Of a DNA stretch of 64,000 bases, positions 18,765-26,070 are shown piece after piece. Both the position numbers and the translations under genes were made by a program. The stretch's first letter is position 1, and the number at the start of each line of letters is the position of its first letter. Origin of the DNA: CAVPNY01 sp963706905. GTDB lineage: Bacteria > Chloroflexota > Anaerolineae > Anaerolineales > UBA4823. The DNA lies in the NCBI GenBank assembly GCA_963706905.1, contig CAVPNY010000015.1, forward strand, positions 62,001-126,000. The letters run 5' to 3'. The notes beneath the pieces are model-generated. The model made no database searches. It was not told the origin of the DNA and saw nothing but the letters and a program-made list of their open reading frames with translations.

Positions 18765-20069
18765 ATGACGTCCCCTAATATGAGCGCTAAGTCCCGCCAG
18801 GGAGCAGATGATTTGGCGCGTTACTTTTACTACATGGCTGAATTTATTGGCTTTACAGCGGAGGACGCGGAAGCTATCAAGCAGAGCAAGCCGTATCTGG
18901 AAAAGCATCTCCCTGACATTGTCAGTAAGTTTTACAGCCATTTGTTGCGCTATCCACCCACGCGGAAATTGTTTCTAAAACCGAACGGCGCACTGGATAT
19001 GGAGTACCTGCAACTGCGTATGCGCCACCTGACTAATTTCTGGCTGCGCACCGCAGAGGGTGTCTACGATGATGAATATGCTCGCTATGTGGATTATGTG
19101 GGTCGAGCGCACACTTCGCGCGGCGCTGATCCGAGTATCTACATCCCTGAGCGCTACGTAATCGGGCAGGTAGGCTTTCTGCAGCACGCCATTGATCAGT
19201 CTGTAATTGAAGAGATGCACCAGATCGATGAAGACCTGGGTCATGCCGCCGAGGATGCCTGGGCCAAGCTGATGATGGTGCTGCTTGAGATGATGGCACG
19301 CGCCTACGGCCACGAACATGAGGCTGAGACCTTCGATCAGTTGGTGGCAGTCGATGATGGCATGGTTAACGACCTGGCATCGGAAGCGTTTCGTCGGGAA
19401 GTTGGTCAGGAACAATCCCTGCCGCACAAGGATGTTTTTGTGGCGCGGATTTCTGAGATTCCTGAGGGAGAGCGCAAGATCGTTCAGGTAGATGGATTAT
19501 CGATCGGGGTGTTTCATCACACAGGAAACTGGTATGCAGTGCGCAATAGCTGTCTCCACCGCGGTGGGCCAGTGGCAACAGGTAGTCTGGATGGGGACGT
19601 GCTTACCTGCCCCTGGCACGGCTTCCAGTATGATGTGACCACGGGAAAACTGCTTATCGATCCCAACGCCCGGCTGGATATGTATGCAGTCAGTATCGTG
19701 GGCGACGAAGTGCATTTGCTCTGCCCGTTAACGGGGAGCCTCCCAAAGGGCGAGGCCCAGTCCTTGGGGAATAATGAGTTCAAGGTGAACGAGGTACCTT
19801 CCGGTAGCGTCGTCTACCTGGAAGTGGATGGAGAGGGGGTGGCAGTTTTTAATGTCGGCGGGACGTTCTACGCTACTCAAAGCACCTGCACTCACGCTGG
19901 CGGCCCGCTTGACCAGGGGACACTGAATGGTCAGGTAGTGACCTGCCCGGTTCACCGGGCGCGCTTTGACGTAACCACTGGTCAGGTAGTGGGTCCACCG
20001 GCTCGCCGCCCACTAGAGACTTACCTGGTCACGATAGAGGGGAAAATAGGCAGGGTGGAAAAACGCTAA
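18765..20069 (+). CDS. Protoglobin fused to two Rieske [2Fe-2S] domains
   Basis: 434 residues. Residues ~10-190 form an all-helical protoglobin/globin-sensor-like domain (LARYFYYMAEFIGFTAEDA, FYSHLLRYPPTRKLF, RHLTNFW, YVGRAHTSRG); His116 in GRAHTSRG is the candidate proximal haem ligand. Two ferredoxin-type Rieske domains follow. The first has C263-x-H265 and C282-x2-H285 (CLHRGG...CPWH); the second has C375-x-H377 and C394-x2-H397 (CTHAGG...CPVH). All eight cluster ligands are present. No membrane segment or signal peptide. ATG at 18765 is chosen because GGAGGG lies 7 nt upstream; a longer in-frame start at 18672 would translate the REP-like element. A haem protein with built-in electron carriers suggests O2 or NO chemistry or sensing; this is inference. 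Its stop overlaps the convergent STAND gene. Confidence 0.85.
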   Translation: MTSPNMSAKSRQGADDLARYFYYMAEFIGFTAEDAEAIKQSKPYLEKHLPDIVSKFYSHLLRYPPTRKLFLKPNGALDMEYLQLRMRHLTNFWLRTAEGVYDDEYARYVDYVGRAHTSRGADPSIYIPERYVIGQVGFLQHAIDQSVIEEMHQIDEDLGHAAEDAWAKLMMVLLEMMARAYGHEHEAETFDQLVAVDDGMVNDLASEAFRREVGQEQSLPHKDVFVARISEIPEGERKIVQVDGLSIGVFHHTGNWYAVRNSCLHRGGPVATGSLDGDVLTCPWHGFQYDVTTGKLLIDPNARLDMYAVSIVGDEVHLLCPLTGSLPKGEAQSLGNNEFKVNEVPSGSVVYLEVDGEGVAVFNVGGTFYATQSTCTHAGGPLDQGTLNGQVVTCPVHRARFDVTTGQVVGPPARRPLETYLVTIEGKIGRVEKR

Positions 20070-22681
20070 TCGCCGCTCTCGCCGGCCAAAGCAATGGCTG
20101 CAGAGAGAGGTAAGGTTTTACCGGCTTCCACAAGGTCAGCAAAAGTCGCTTCTGGCAGTTGCGCCCGCGCCTGAGCCATCAGGGGCTCGTACAGTTCCCG
20201 TTCCGTGGGAGAGCTGCGATTACCGCTGGCTTCGCGGATAGCCTGGGTAGCACCCCACAAGCGGGCGGCGCGTTCCGCCTGGCCGTTCACCGCGGCTACA
20301 CCGGCCAGCCCCTCCAGGCAGTTGGCGAGGTAGTATTTTTGATTCAGATCCACTGCCAGAGACAGGCCGCTTTTGAGAAGTGATTTGGCCCATTCCGAGT
20401 CGTTTTGTAGTAGCAAGGTCATGGCCAAATAATATTGGGCGAAAATGATGGCGATTTTATCGCCAGCTTCCCAGTAAAGGGCGACGCCGTCGGCCAGTTG
20501 GAGGATTGCCCCTTCAGGATCGCCTTTAGCGACCCTAAGCTGGCCCAGGGTGGTGGTGGCAAAAGCAATTCCCCACTTGTCATCCAATTCTCTAAATAGC
20601 GCCAACCCCTGCTCTAGACTCTGCTGGGCTTCCTCGAGTTTGTTAAGATGCATGAACACCAGACCAAATGCACTGTAAATCAATGCTTCGCCCCACTTGT
20701 CCCCTGCCTGGTGGAATAGCTCAAGCAGGTTTTCTCGAAAGGGGAGGGTTTCATCGTAGTGGCCTTGCAGGTAGCGTAGAAAACCGCGGATGTAGATTGC
20801 TCGACCGCGCAGGATCAGCGGCAGGTCGGCTACTTTCTCGAGCACAGTCTCTATCCAGAGAGTCGATTCGGCGAAGTAGCCCTGGTTCCACCAGAAATAC
20901 CATAAGGACCAAGAGATGAGTGCCACGCGTTCAACCTGGCCGCGCGCCAGTGATCGCCTGACAACGGCGCGGATATTATCATATTCATGTTCCAGAGTGC
21001 GGAACCAGACTTGCTGGTTCGGTCCGCGTAATTCCGGATCGGCTTTTTCAACCAAATGGAGATAATAATTGGCATGGCGCTGGCGCAAATCCTCGGCCTC
21101 GGGGCTGGCTTCAAGTAGTTCCTGGGCGTACTCCCGGATGGTGAGAAGCATAGCAAAGCGCAATTCGCCATCGAAGTCATCCTCTTGTTGAACAAGGCTC
21201 TTATCTACAAGAGAGGCCAGGATGTCTAACAAGTCCAGGTCCGCTCCAGCGATACAGATTGACTCCATAGCTTCCAACCGGCACCCGCCCACAAAAATTG
21301 ATAGGCGTCTGAAGAGGATTTGTTCTTCTTCCTCAAGAAGGCTGTAGCTCCATTCGATTGTTGTGCGCAGGGTTTGCTGGCGGGTGGGTAGGTCGCGCGC
21401 TCCTGAGGTCAACCATTGCAAAGATTTCTCCAGCCGGGCTTGCATGGCCTGGGGGGTAAATAGCTTGATCCGGGCGGCAGCCAGTTCGATAGCCAGGGGT
21501 AGACCGTCCAGGTAGCGGCAGATCTCAGCAATGGCAATGAGGTTTTCCGGTGTGATCTCGAAGCCTGGCCTGATGCGTTGGGCGTTTTGAACGAAGAGAT
21601 CCAATGCTGAGAATTGAGACAGGCCTGAATAATCACCGGCCTGGATCGACCGAAGCTGATCTTGATCTGGAAGCGTCAGGGGCGGTATAGCGAACTGGTA
21701 CTCACCAGACAGGTGGAGCACAGCCCGGCTGGTCACCAGGATTTTGAGATTTGAGGAGCGCGCCAGTAACCCGGAGACGACCTGGGCAGCCTGGGTCACC
21801 TGTTCAAAATTATCCAGAACGAGCAGAAATTTACGTTCTCGCAGGTAATCCTCCAGGCTTGCCTGGAGGGTTTGAGCGCTGGTTTCTAGAAGCCCAATTT
21901 CTTTGGCGATCGTCGGGATGATCAACCGGTGATCGTTTAAGGTGGCCAATGATACAAAGCAGACCCCATCACTGAATATCTGGTGCAGGTGATGGGCAAC
22001 TTCGATTGCCATGCGCGTCTTGCCGATCCCTCCTGGCCCATGCAAGGTCACCAGGCGGACTTCAGGGCGTTCGAGTAGATTGCTCACCGCGTCGAGTTCG
22101 GCCTGTCGCCCAATCATAGGAGTTGGGGGCTGTGGGATATTATCCGATCGCTCACTGGGGGCAGGCTGGGCTGAGGATACCCCAGCCTGGACGATCTGGA
22201 AGCGTTCGGTGAGCATCACCGCCAGATCGTTCTGAATTAGATCACGTAGCTCAGTGGAGGTGGAGAAAGGCTTGTACGAAGCAGTATTATCGTTCTCTAT
22301 CTGTAACAGAAGTTCCTTCAAACGCGGCTCGCGCTCAGGGGCAGGCTCCTTGATATAGATCAATTTTGATTTACTCCCCGAGAGCTGGAATTCATCTTCC
22401 AAACCAGAGATCTCCATATCTGGGGCGCTCCAGCCATAGCGTTGCCAGTAGATGCCCAGGAAGATGTGGCTTTGGTCCAGGTATGCCCGGTACAGTTCGC
22501 GCGGCGGGTGCGGCCGCGCCCCAAGCTCGAAGAGCACCGGGGTCAGCCGCAGGCTGGCGATGGCGTCTTTTGCCGCCATCCGCTCTTCGGCAAGCTCCTG
22601 GAGCGTAGAGCTGACAAACACCCGCAAACGCTGGTCGGGGGTCAGGATGACCGGATTGGATGGATTGTCTGTGTCGGACAT
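20066..22681 (-). CDS. DUF4062 - STAND NTPase - TPR protein
   Basis: 871 residues. An N-terminal DUF4062 domain (RLRVFVSSTLQELAEER, IFLGIYWQRYGWSAP, ~18-105) is followed by an NB-ARC/STAND ATPase with P-loop HGPGGIGKTR (~215-225), Walker B FLLVLDNFEQ and the downstream LVTSR and GLPLAIELAAAR motifs. The C-terminal third is helical with TPR-like repeats (GEALIYSAFGLVFMHLNKLEEAQQ and following). No C-terminal HTH is visible, unlike LuxR-type STAND regulators. STAND proteins are signal-dependent oligomerising switches; DUF4062-STAND forms occur in regulatory and suspected defence contexts. Transcribed convergently with the globin-Rieske gene and divergently from the ECF operon. Confidence 0.85.
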   Translation of the reverse strand: MSDTDNPSNPVILTPDQRLRVFVSSTLQELAEERMAAKDAIASLRLTPVLFELGARPHPPRELYRAYLDQSHIFLGIYWQRYGWSAPDMEISGLEDEFQLSGSKSKLIYIKEPAPEREPRLKELLLQIENDNTASYKPFSTSTELRDLIQNDLAVMLTERFQIVQAGVSSAQPAPSERSDNIPQPPTPMIGRQAELDAVSNLLERPEVRLVTLHGPGGIGKTRMAIEVAHHLHQIFSDGVCFVSLATLNDHRLIIPTIAKEIGLLETSAQTLQASLEDYLRERKFLLVLDNFEQVTQAAQVVSGLLARSSNLKILVTSRAVLHLSGEYQFAIPPLTLPDQDQLRSIQAGDYSGLSQFSALDLFVQNAQRIRPGFEITPENLIAIAEICRYLDGLPLAIELAAARIKLFTPQAMQARLEKSLQWLTSGARDLPTRQQTLRTTIEWSYSLLEEEEQILFRRLSIFVGGCRLEAMESICIAGADLDLLDILASLVDKSLVQQEDDFDGELRFAMLLTIREYAQELLEASPEAEDLRQRHANYYLHLVEKADPELRGPNQQVWFRTLEHEYDNIRAVVRRSLARGQVERVALISWSLWYFWWNQGYFAESTLWIETVLEKVADLPLILRGRAIYIRGFLRYLQGHYDETLPFRENLLELFHQAGDKWGEALIYSAFGLVFMHLNKLEEAQQSLEQGLALFRELDDKWGIAFATTTLGQLRVAKGDPEGAILQLADGVALYWEAGDKIAIIFAQYYLAMTLLLQNDSEWAKSLLKSGLSLAVDLNQKYYLANCLEGLAGVAAVNGQAERAARLWGATQAIREASGNRSSPTERELYEPLMAQARAQLPEATFADLVEAGKTLPLSAAIALAGESGD

Positions 22682-22695
22682 GCAATCTCACTATT

Positions 22696-22735
22696 TAGTC
22701 GAATAGTCTGGTAGTCGCGAAGTCGAGTAGTTCGT
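22696..22735. repeat. Imperfect octamer tandem repeat
   Basis: Five consecutive 8-nt units related to TAGTCGNN (TAGTCGAA, TAGTCTGG, TAGTCGCG, AAGTCGAG, TAGTTCGT), just upstream of the STAND gene on its strand. Microsatellite-like; may have regulatory or no function. Confidence 0.45.
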
Positions 22736-22879
22736 TGTATGGCTTGTTAAGCATGGCACGCGCAGCGTTCAGGCTGGTAAGAGGGTGTAATTATAGACTC
22801 GATCGGACAAGAATGGCAGGGTTGATGGGGCTTGAATAGGATATGCTCGGGTTAATTCGCTAACAAAAAAACGGTTTAC

Positions 22880-22902
22880 AGGGTTATACTTAATGTTACC
22901 CT
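22880..22902 (+). promoter_or_regulatory. Possible operator over the ECF operon -10
   Basis: Imperfect palindrome with 5-bp outer arms AGGGT and ACCCT around TATACT (22885-22890), a plausible -10. No good -35 is seen. The ribosome site AAAGGAGGT follows at 22911-22919. No known vitamin riboswitch was recognised upstream of the operon. Confidence 0.35.
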
Positions 22903-22924
22903 AATAATTCAAAGGAGGTAAGTG

Positions 22925-23521
22925 ATGTCAAGGCTCAGGCAGGATTTTACGACCATCACCTGGGTGATGATCCCGGTCGCAATTGCGATTAATATTGCAA
23001 TTGGTACCTTGATCTATGCAATCAAGTTTCCCTTTGTTTATCTAGATATGATTGGAACTGTCCTGGTAGGTGTTCTTTGCGGTCCGTGGGCTGGTTTGCT
23101 CACCGGATTATTGAGCAATCTGATTTGGGGTTTATCCGGACTCAACCCGGTTTATACTCCTTATTTCATTGTGGGTGGTGTAATCGGCTTCCTGGCTGGT
23201 TGGTTCAGTCAGTGGGGTTGGTTTACATCATGGTGGAAGTCGATTATAGCAGGGGCAATCACGGGTGTAGCCGCGGCCGCTCTTTCGGCGCCCATCAGTG
23301 CTTATCTGTACGGTGGGGTGACTGGAGCTGGAACCGATGTCATCACTGCGTTTTTCCGGGCTTTAGGTTTTGAAAATTTAGCTGCGAATTTCATCCAAGG
23401 ACTTGCAGTTGATCCGTTGGACAAGGCAGTTACATTTCTGATCGTTTTTCTCATTGTCCGGTTATTACCTTTCCGATTCGTGGCGCGCTTTCCACGGGGC
23501 GAGAATATCCGGAAGACCTGA
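22925..23521 (+). CDS. ECF transporter substrate-binding (S) component
   Basis: 198 residues, six predicted membrane helices, with the S-component pattern of a membrane-buried FPFVYLDMIGTVLVGVLCGPWAG loop and LLTGLLSNLIW helix. Paired with EcfT and two ATPases in the same operon, it is a dedicated (group I) ECF importer rather than one sharing a common energising module. Substrate is not identifiable; vitamins, nucleosides and trace metals are typical. ATG at 22925 is chosen over GTG 22922 because AAAGGAGGT gives proper spacing to the ATG. Confidence 0.8.
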   Translation: MSRLRQDFTTITWVMIPVAIAINIAIGTLIYAIKFPFVYLDMIGTVLVGVLCGPWAGLLTGLLSNLIWGLSGLNPVYTPYFIVGGVIGFLAGWFSQWGWFTSWWKSIIAGAITGVAAAALSAPISAYLYGGVTGAGTDVITAFFRALGFENLAANFIQGLAVDPLDKAVTFLIVFLIVRLLPFRFVARFPRGENIRKT

Positions 23522-23552
23522 TCTTCACAAATCTGGAGGCGTCAGCCATGGT

Positions 23553-23586
23553 ATAGCCAGCGAAAAATACATGTATCGCTGGCTAT
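23553..23586. promoter_or_regulatory. Intercistronic hairpin between ECF S and T genes
   Basis: Perfect 11-bp inverted repeat (ATAGCCAGCGA and TCGCTGGCTAT) with a 12-nt loop, in the 97-nt gap between the S and T genes. No T-run follows, so an mRNA-processing or stability element is likelier than a full terminator. Confidence 0.5.
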
Positions 23587-23618
23587 CTTCAAATCGGCAA
23601 TGCGAATAATTGATGTAA

Positions 23619-24405
23619 ATGGCTCAGCTAACCAGCCTATTTGTCGCCCGCGATAGCTCAATCCATCGCCTGAACCCATTAACCAAGCTCACCATAACCG
23701 GTTTCCTGCTGGTTTGTGGGCTTGCCTTGCCAGGATTCTGGACTAATTATCTGCTGTTCTTGTTGCTAATAATCCCACTCGCGGCGATGGCTGGAGTCTT
23801 AAAGCCATTACTGGCAACCAGTTGGAAGATTGTATTGCCGTTTGCGATTTCTGTATTCTTAATCCAGGGTTTCTTATGGCCGCAAGGCACGCCAGTTTTA
23901 AAAATTGGGCCGTTATCCTTGAAGGAGGAAGGATTGGCTTTTGCCGTTGTCAGCACTGGCAGGATATTATTAATCGTCAGTAGTTTCTTATGGTTCGCCC
24001 TGACCACTCGGCCAGATCATTTGATGAATTCGTTATCTACAATTGGTTTTCCTGCTAATCTGGCTTATGTGATCGTCACGACGATTCAAATCGCTCCCCG
24101 CTTCCAGGCACGCGCAGACCACCATCCTGGATGCCCAACGTGCCAGAGGGTTGGAAACAGAAGGAGGATTTCTAGTCAGGGCGCGTGCCTTAGTCCCATT
24201 GGTTATCCCTTTAGTTCTCAGCAGCCTGGTAGATGTCGAGGAACGTGCCCTGGCTATAGAGGCGCGCGCGTTCAACCGTTCGGGCGTTAAGACCAGCCTG
24301 GTGGATATCCCCGATGCGCCGTGGGAATCCGCTGCTCGTTGGATCTTAGTGGTGAGTATGGTAGCAGTGGCAGGTATTAGCATCTGGTGGCGGGTGAAAG
24401 CATGA
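23619..24405 (+). CDS. ecfT: ECF transporter transmembrane (T) component, frameshifted
   Basis: EcfT-like: N-terminal SIHRLNPLTKL motif, several membrane helices, then the two coupling-helix signatures (AQRARGLE and EARAFNRSG) that contact the ATPases. The frame shifts +1 near 24108-24117 (GCACGCGCAG): before it IQIAPRFQA, after it AQTTILDAQRARGLETEGG. Removing one base gives a ~261-residue protein ending WWRVKA. It ends in an ATGA overlap with the first ATPase gene. No Shine-Dalgarno precedes ATG 23619, and a strong hairpin lies 33 nt upstream. Confidence 0.8.
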
Positions 24406-25253
24406 TTGACCTCGAAGGTGTGACGTATACTTACCCGGGAACCATCTCCCCTGCATTGAAAGATATCACTCTGGGAATTCCGCAGGGACAGTTCTGCACG
24501 GTGATTGGCCCGAATGGGGCTGGCAAATCCACCCTGGCCTACACCCTGGCTGGATTTGTGCCGCATTTCTATCACGGAAATCTCAGCGGTGTGGTGCAGG
24601 TCGAAGGGAAAACCACTGCATCAACGCCATTAAGTGAGCTGGTGCTGACCGTTGGCCTGATCTTCCAGAATCCCTTCAACCAGATCTCCGGGACAAAGTT
24701 CACTGTCCGGGAGGAGATCGGCTTTGGGTTGGAGAATCTGGGCTTACCGCGGGCTGAGATGGAAGCGCGGATCGCCGATATGATGCACTTGCTCAGCATT
24801 GAAGATCTGGCTGACCGCTCACCACTGGCGCTCTCTGGTGGCCAGATGCAGCGGGTTGCGATTGCCTCCGTGCTGGCAATGCAACCCAAAATACTGGTGT
24901 TGGATGAGCCTACCTCGCAGCTTGATCCGATCGGCAGCCGGGAGGTCTTCGCGGCGCTGCGCGCCTTGATGACGAATATCAGCATGACAGTGATCATGAT
25001 CGAGCACAAGCTGGAATGGGTGGCGATGTTTGCTGACCGGGTTATTGCCCTGGCCAACGGCTCAGTGGTTGCCGATGGAAGACCTGGCGAGGTGCTGACC
25101 GATGAACACCTATTAACTTTGGGCGTCGGACAGACGCGCTATACCCAGGCGGCGCGTCAGGCACGACTGGGTGGGTTGTGGCCGGCAGACCGGAGCCTGG
25201 CGGTGACACTGGCAGAAGCTGTAGACGGATTTGGAGCGCTGCGAAAGGGATAG
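24402..25253 (+). CDS. ECF transporter ATP-binding protein A1
   Basis: About 283 residues. Complete ABC ATPase: Walker A GPNGAGKS, Q-loop FQNPFNQ, signature LSGGQMQR, Walker B ILVLDEPTSQLD and H-loop IEHK. The C-terminal extension fits EcfA proteins. Start at ATG 24402, overlapping the EcfT stop as ATGA, which suggests translational coupling; an upstream in-frame codon at 24387 would lie within ecfT. Forms the energising heterodimer with the next gene product. Confidence 0.9.
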   Translation: MIDLEGVTYTYPGTISPALKDITLGIPQGQFCTVIGPNGAGKSTLAYTLAGFVPHFYHGNLSGVVQVEGKTTASTPLSELVLTVGLIFQNPFNQISGTKFTVREEIGFGLENLGLPRAEMEARIADMMHLLSIEDLADRSPLALSGGQMQRVAIASVLAMQPKILVLDEPTSQLDPIGSREVFAALRALMTNISMTVIMIEHKLEWVAMFADRVIALANGSVVADGRPGEVLTDEHLLTLGVGQTRYTQAARQARLGGLWPADRSLAVTLAEAVDGFGALRKG

Positions 25254-25260
25254 GCAGCCA

Positions 25261-26070
25261 ATGGATTTACGGATCGAGTCGCTGTCATTTAGTTACCCCT
25301 CTGGCGTCGAAGCGTTGCATGGGGTCTCATTTTCGATCCGGAGTGGTGAAAGTCTGGCGCTGATCGGTCAAAATGGAGCCGGCAAAACTACTCTAGTAAA
25401 GCACTTGAATGGATTGCTGCGCCCAACCAGCGGAGAAGTTTGGGTGGGTGATTGGGACACTCGCCAGCACACTGTGGCCGAGCTATCCAGCCGGGTGGGA
25501 TATGTTTTCCAGAACCCGGACGACCAGCTATTCCAGTCGAAAGTGCTGGCGGAGGTGATGTTTGGTCCGCAGAACTTGAAATGGGCTGCCGATCGAATCG
25601 ATCAAATGTCTCATACTGCGTTGGAAATGGTTCGGTTAGCTGAGGTGGCTGAGCGCCATCCGTACGACCTGTCGCCTGGCGAGCGCAAGCGGGTGGCGAT
25701 GGCAGCCGTCCTGGCAATGGACACTCCAGTGGTGGTGTTGGACGAACCAACCACAGGTCAGGATTACGCCGGCGTTCACCTTATCGGGGAGATCGTAGAG
25801 TGGCTTAAAGGGCAGGACAAAACGGTCCTCACCATCACCCATGATATCGACTTCTGCGCTGAGCACTTTGAAAGGGTGATTGCAATGGCGGGCGGGCAGG
25901 TTCTCCTGGATGGTCCAGCCAGGGAAGTGTTAGCTCAGACTGAAACGTTGGCGGCAAGTGATGTCGAGCCGCCCCAGATCACCCGGCTGGCAGCGGGGCT
26001 GGCTATGGCAAGCTTTCCCCTCAATGTGGATGAGTTTGTTTCTGCTCTGGTTCAGGAGGCAGGGGGCTGA
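25261..26070 (+). CDS. ECF transporter ATP-binding protein A2
   Basis: About 269 residues. Walker A GQNGAGKT, Q-loop FQNPDDQLF (the ECF-typical form), signature LSPGERKR, Walker B VVVLDEPTTGQD and H-loop THD. The signature has Pro in place of the usual second Gly, often seen in one EcfA subunit. ATG at 25261, 7 nt after the preceding stop, with AAGGGA upstream. Its 3' end overlaps the convergent GGDEF/EAL gene by 19 bp. Confidence 0.9.
   Translation: MDLRIESLSFSYPSGVEALHGVSFSIRSGESLALIGQNGAGKTTLVKHLNGLLRPTSGEVWVGDWDTRQHTVAELSSRVGYVFQNPDDQLFQSKVLAEVMFGPQNLKWAADRIDQMSHTALEMVRLAEVAERHPYDLSPGERKRVAMAAVLAMDTPVVVLDEPTTGQDYAGVHLIGEIVEWLKGQDKTVLTITHDIDFCAEHFERVIAMAGGQVLLDGPAREVLAQTETLAASDVEPPQITRLAAGLAMASFPLNVDEFVSALVQEAGG

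Noticed and set aside
22682..22924. Possible riboswitch upstream of the ECF operon
   Set aside because: No thiamine, cobalamin, FMN, SAM or preQ1 core motif was recognised in the 240-nt region.
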